A stretch of DNA of 64,000 bases. It comes from Comamonas testosteroni. Its GTDB lineage: Bacteria > Pseudomonadota > Gammaproteobacteria > Burkholderiales > Burkholderiaceae_C. Within the stretch, counting starts at the first letter, position 1, and every line of letters starts with the position of its first letter. Under the pieces are notes generated by a model. That model was not told the origin of the DNA. It did no database searches and saw nothing but the letters and a program-made list of their open reading frames with translations. Positions 62,560 through 64,000 of this stretch are shown one piece after another. The position numbers and the translations under genes are program-made. The DNA is taken from positions 2,914,001 through 2,978,000 of the forward strand of contig NZ_CP043568.1 of the NCBI RefSeq assembly GCF_014076415.1, given 5' to 3'.

Positions 62560-63555
62560 ATGCAGCAATTTGATCTTGGCCTGAACCTTTCCACCAAAAA
62601 AACACGTAAACGCGAATTCCTGGAGCAGATGCAGCAAGTCGTTCCATGGCAAGAGTTGGTGGACTTGATTGCGCCATATGCACCTGAAGGTCGCAAAGGG
62701 CGGCCTCCATTTCCTGTGGAGATGCTGCTGCGCATTCACTTTATGCAGCAGTGGTTCAACCTCAGTGATCCAGCGATGGAAGAAGCGCTGCATGACATGC
62801 CCTTGTTTCGGGAATTCGTTGGCCTGTCATGGGGCAGTGCCACGCCTGATGAGAGCACTATCCTGCGGTTTCGTCATCTATTGGAAAGACACAAACTGGC
62901 CGAGCAAATTCTGAAGACGGTCACGGACTTGCTGGAGCGTAAAAAGCTGCTGCTTCGCACGGGAACCATTGTGGATGCGACGCTGATTGCAGCGCCCAGT
63001 TCAACCAAAAACAGCACCAAATCTCGTGATCCTGAAATGCACCAGACCAAGAAGGGCAATCAGTGGTACTTCGGCATGAAGGCCCATATTGGCGTGGATG
63101 CTGATTCTGGTCTGGTGCACACAGTGCGAGGCACATCGGCCAACGTCAGTGATGTCGTTGAAGCCAACAGCCTGCTGCATGGAAAAGAGGTTGATGGCTA
63201 TGGCGATGCAGGCTACCAAGGTGCAGATAAACGCCCCGACATGCCGACGCCAGAACCTGAGCGCAAATTCCAATGGCATATCGCCATGAAGCGCAGCCAG
63301 CGCAAGGCTCTAGACCTTCAGCACCCGGTATCGGCCATGCAAGAGCAGCTTGAGCAGGTGAAGTCCAAAATCCGGGCCAAGGTCGAACACCCATTCAGAG
63401 TCATCAAGCGTCAGTTTGGCCACGTCAAAGTTCGCTACCGAGGCTTGAGAAAGAACACGCAGCAATTGCATACCCTGTTTGCCTTGGCGAACTTGTGGAT
63501 GGCCCGTGGCCGTTTGCTGAAAAACAGCCAATCCAAGCCTGGTGTGGGTGCATAA
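62560..63555 (+). CDS. IS5-family transposase
   Basis: This is a 331-residue DDE transposase, with FPVEMLLRIHFMQQWFNLSD, DESTILRFRHLLE, TGTIVDATLI carrying the first Asp, GYGDAGYQGADKR the second, and the RAKVEHPFRVIKRQFG block with the Glu. It is complete and its coding frame is intact, but the element has lost its right end. The start at 62560 gives MQQFDLGLNL, the usual IS5 start; an earlier start at 62533 would lie in the palindrome. Confidence 0.92.
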   Translation: MQQFDLGLNLSTKKTRKREFLEQMQQVVPWQELVDLIAPYAPEGRKGRPPFPVEMLLRIHFMQQWFNLSDPAMEEALHDMPLFREFVGLSWGSATPDESTILRFRHLLERHKLAEQILKTVTDLLERKKLLLRTGTIVDATLIAAPSSTKNSTKSRDPEMHQTKKGNQWYFGMKAHIGVDADSGLVHTVRGTSANVSDVVEANSLLHGKEVDGYGDAGYQGADKRPDMPTPEPERKFQWHIAMKRSQRKALDLQHPVSAMQEQLEQVKSKIRAKVEHPFRVIKRQFGHVKVRYRGLRKNTQQLHTLFALANLWMARGRLLKNSQSKPGVGA

Positions 63556-63575
63556 AAAGCAAGATGCCCGCGAAA

Positions 63576-64000
63576 TGAACTGACCCCTTAAAGTTGGACA
63601 GTTAAATTACGGGCACATGGCCTGAGTTCGGTATTGCACCGGGCTCAGGCCTTTTAACTTCATCTTGATTCGATGATGGTTGTAGTAACGGATGTAGTTC
63701 ACCAACTCACCGCGCAGATGCTCGGCGCTTGTGAACTTCTGCATGTAAAACAACTCCGTCTTCACTGTCGCAAAGAAGCTCTCCATCGCAGCGTTGTCCA
63801 GGCAATTGCCCTTGCGTGACATGCTTTGGACCACACCTTTGGTGGCCAGGTGGCGGCGATAGGCCGGCATCTGGTATTGCCATCCCTGATCGGAATGCAG
63901 CACAGGCGCAGTCTGGCCTTTGAGTTTGCCAAGCGCCTTTTTCAGCATGTTGCCCACCAGTTGGAAGTCTGGCTTGTCACGCATCTCATAGGCCACGATC
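63576..64000 (-). mobile_element. IS3-family element, one end, running off the window
   Basis: It begins with TGAACTGACCCC, the usual start of IS3-group terminal repeats, and carries the 3' part of an orfB read towards that end. The rest lies beyond 64000. Confidence 0.82.
63607..64000 (-). CDS. IS3-family transposase OrfB, C-terminal part
   Basis: About 131 residues of an rve-type integrase core are visible, open to the window edge. The second Asp is in VLHSDQGWQYQ and the catalytic Glu in NAAMESFFATVKTEL. The closing YNHHRIKMKLKGLSPVQYR is typical of IS3/IS150 OrfB. The first Asp and OrfA are outside the window. Confidence 0.9.
   Translation of the reverse strand, partial: IVAYEMRDKPDFQLVGNMLKKALGKLKGQTAPVLHSDQGWQYQMPAYRRHLATKGVVQSMSRKGNCLDNAAMESFFATVKTELFYMQKFTSAEHLRGELVNYIRYYNHHRIKMKLKGLSPVQYRTQAMCP

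Larger units (their letters stand above)
62491..63575 (+). mobile_element. IS5-family element, right end missing
   Basis: The left terminal repeat GGAACCTCTGCATAAATCCC is at 62491-62510, preceded by CTAA (62487-62490), which fits the 4-bp YTAR target of the IS5 group. The right repeat is not present after the transposase gene; the sequence is replaced at 63576 by an IS3-family end. The IS3 element therefore inserted into or replaced the IS5 end. Confidence 0.85.

Overview
This window looks like part of a mobile genomic element, an integrative and conjugative element (ICE) or a large plasmid, from a beta-proteobacterium, most likely a Burkholderiales/Comamonadaceae-type host. Reasons are the fairly high GC, a DUF4148 secreted protein, a short H-NS protein of the beta-proteobacterial type, and many small genes of the SPI-7/PAPI-1 kind of ICE (DUF3577/STY4534-like and DUF3275-like proteins, an orphan NPPY methyltransferase, a SNF2-like helicase, a type IVB pilus operon). 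I infer the host from protein resemblance only; no rRNA or housekeeping gene is present.

Layout. 1-3274: right end of a Tn21-subgroup Tn3-family transposon, with the tnpR 3' part, a tnpA split by a one-base frameshift, and a 38-bp terminal repeat. 3294-4805: a vapBC toxin-antitoxin pair diverging from a SprT-like zinc metallopeptidase. 5120-15679: a copper island with a P1B ATPase, copABCD, copRS, a small HMA metallochaperone and a DUF4148 protein. 16140-22878: a cusCBAF-type RND efflux operon. 23110-24078: a XerC/D-like tyrosine recombinase. 24268-36826: a type IVB (R64/PAPI-1 thin-pilus type) operon with a DsbC-like isomerase in front and a two-sided terminator behind. 36863-37939: a CAP-domain lipoprotein. 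38238-48513: leftward ICE backbone genes. 48542-53572: an arsenic operon (arsR, arsI-like, two arsC types, arsB, arsH, arsO). 53953-58099: an oxygen/redox sensory pair (globin-PAS-GGDEF-EAL protein and an Aer-like receptor) with an FNR-type box upstream. 58701-61909: more leftward backbone genes. 62162-62458: an H-NS-like gene. 62491-64000: an IS5-family element whose right end is replaced by an IS3-family element that runs off the window.

How it works together. The copper genes cover periplasmic oxidation and sequestration (CopA/B/C/D), cytoplasmic export (P-type ATPase) and trans-envelope efflux (CusCBA with two CusF-like domains), probably under CopRS plus an unlinked MerR/CueR-type regulator. 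The pilus operon probably supplies mating-pair adhesion. The ars and sensory blocks look like cargo inserted into the backbone.

Main unusual observation. Sixteen leftward backbone genes between about 38 and 62 kb have a similar leader: a pyrimidine-rich run ending in (U)AACC, a GC-rich hairpin, and usually a second hairpin that pairs with the Shine-Dalgarno sequence, which sits 5-7 nt (mostly 6) before the start codon. The arms differ in sequence from leader to leader while pairing is kept. The leader is missing from the ars and sensory cargo genes. This looks like an element-wide translational control RNA family that I cannot assign with certainty to a described motif.
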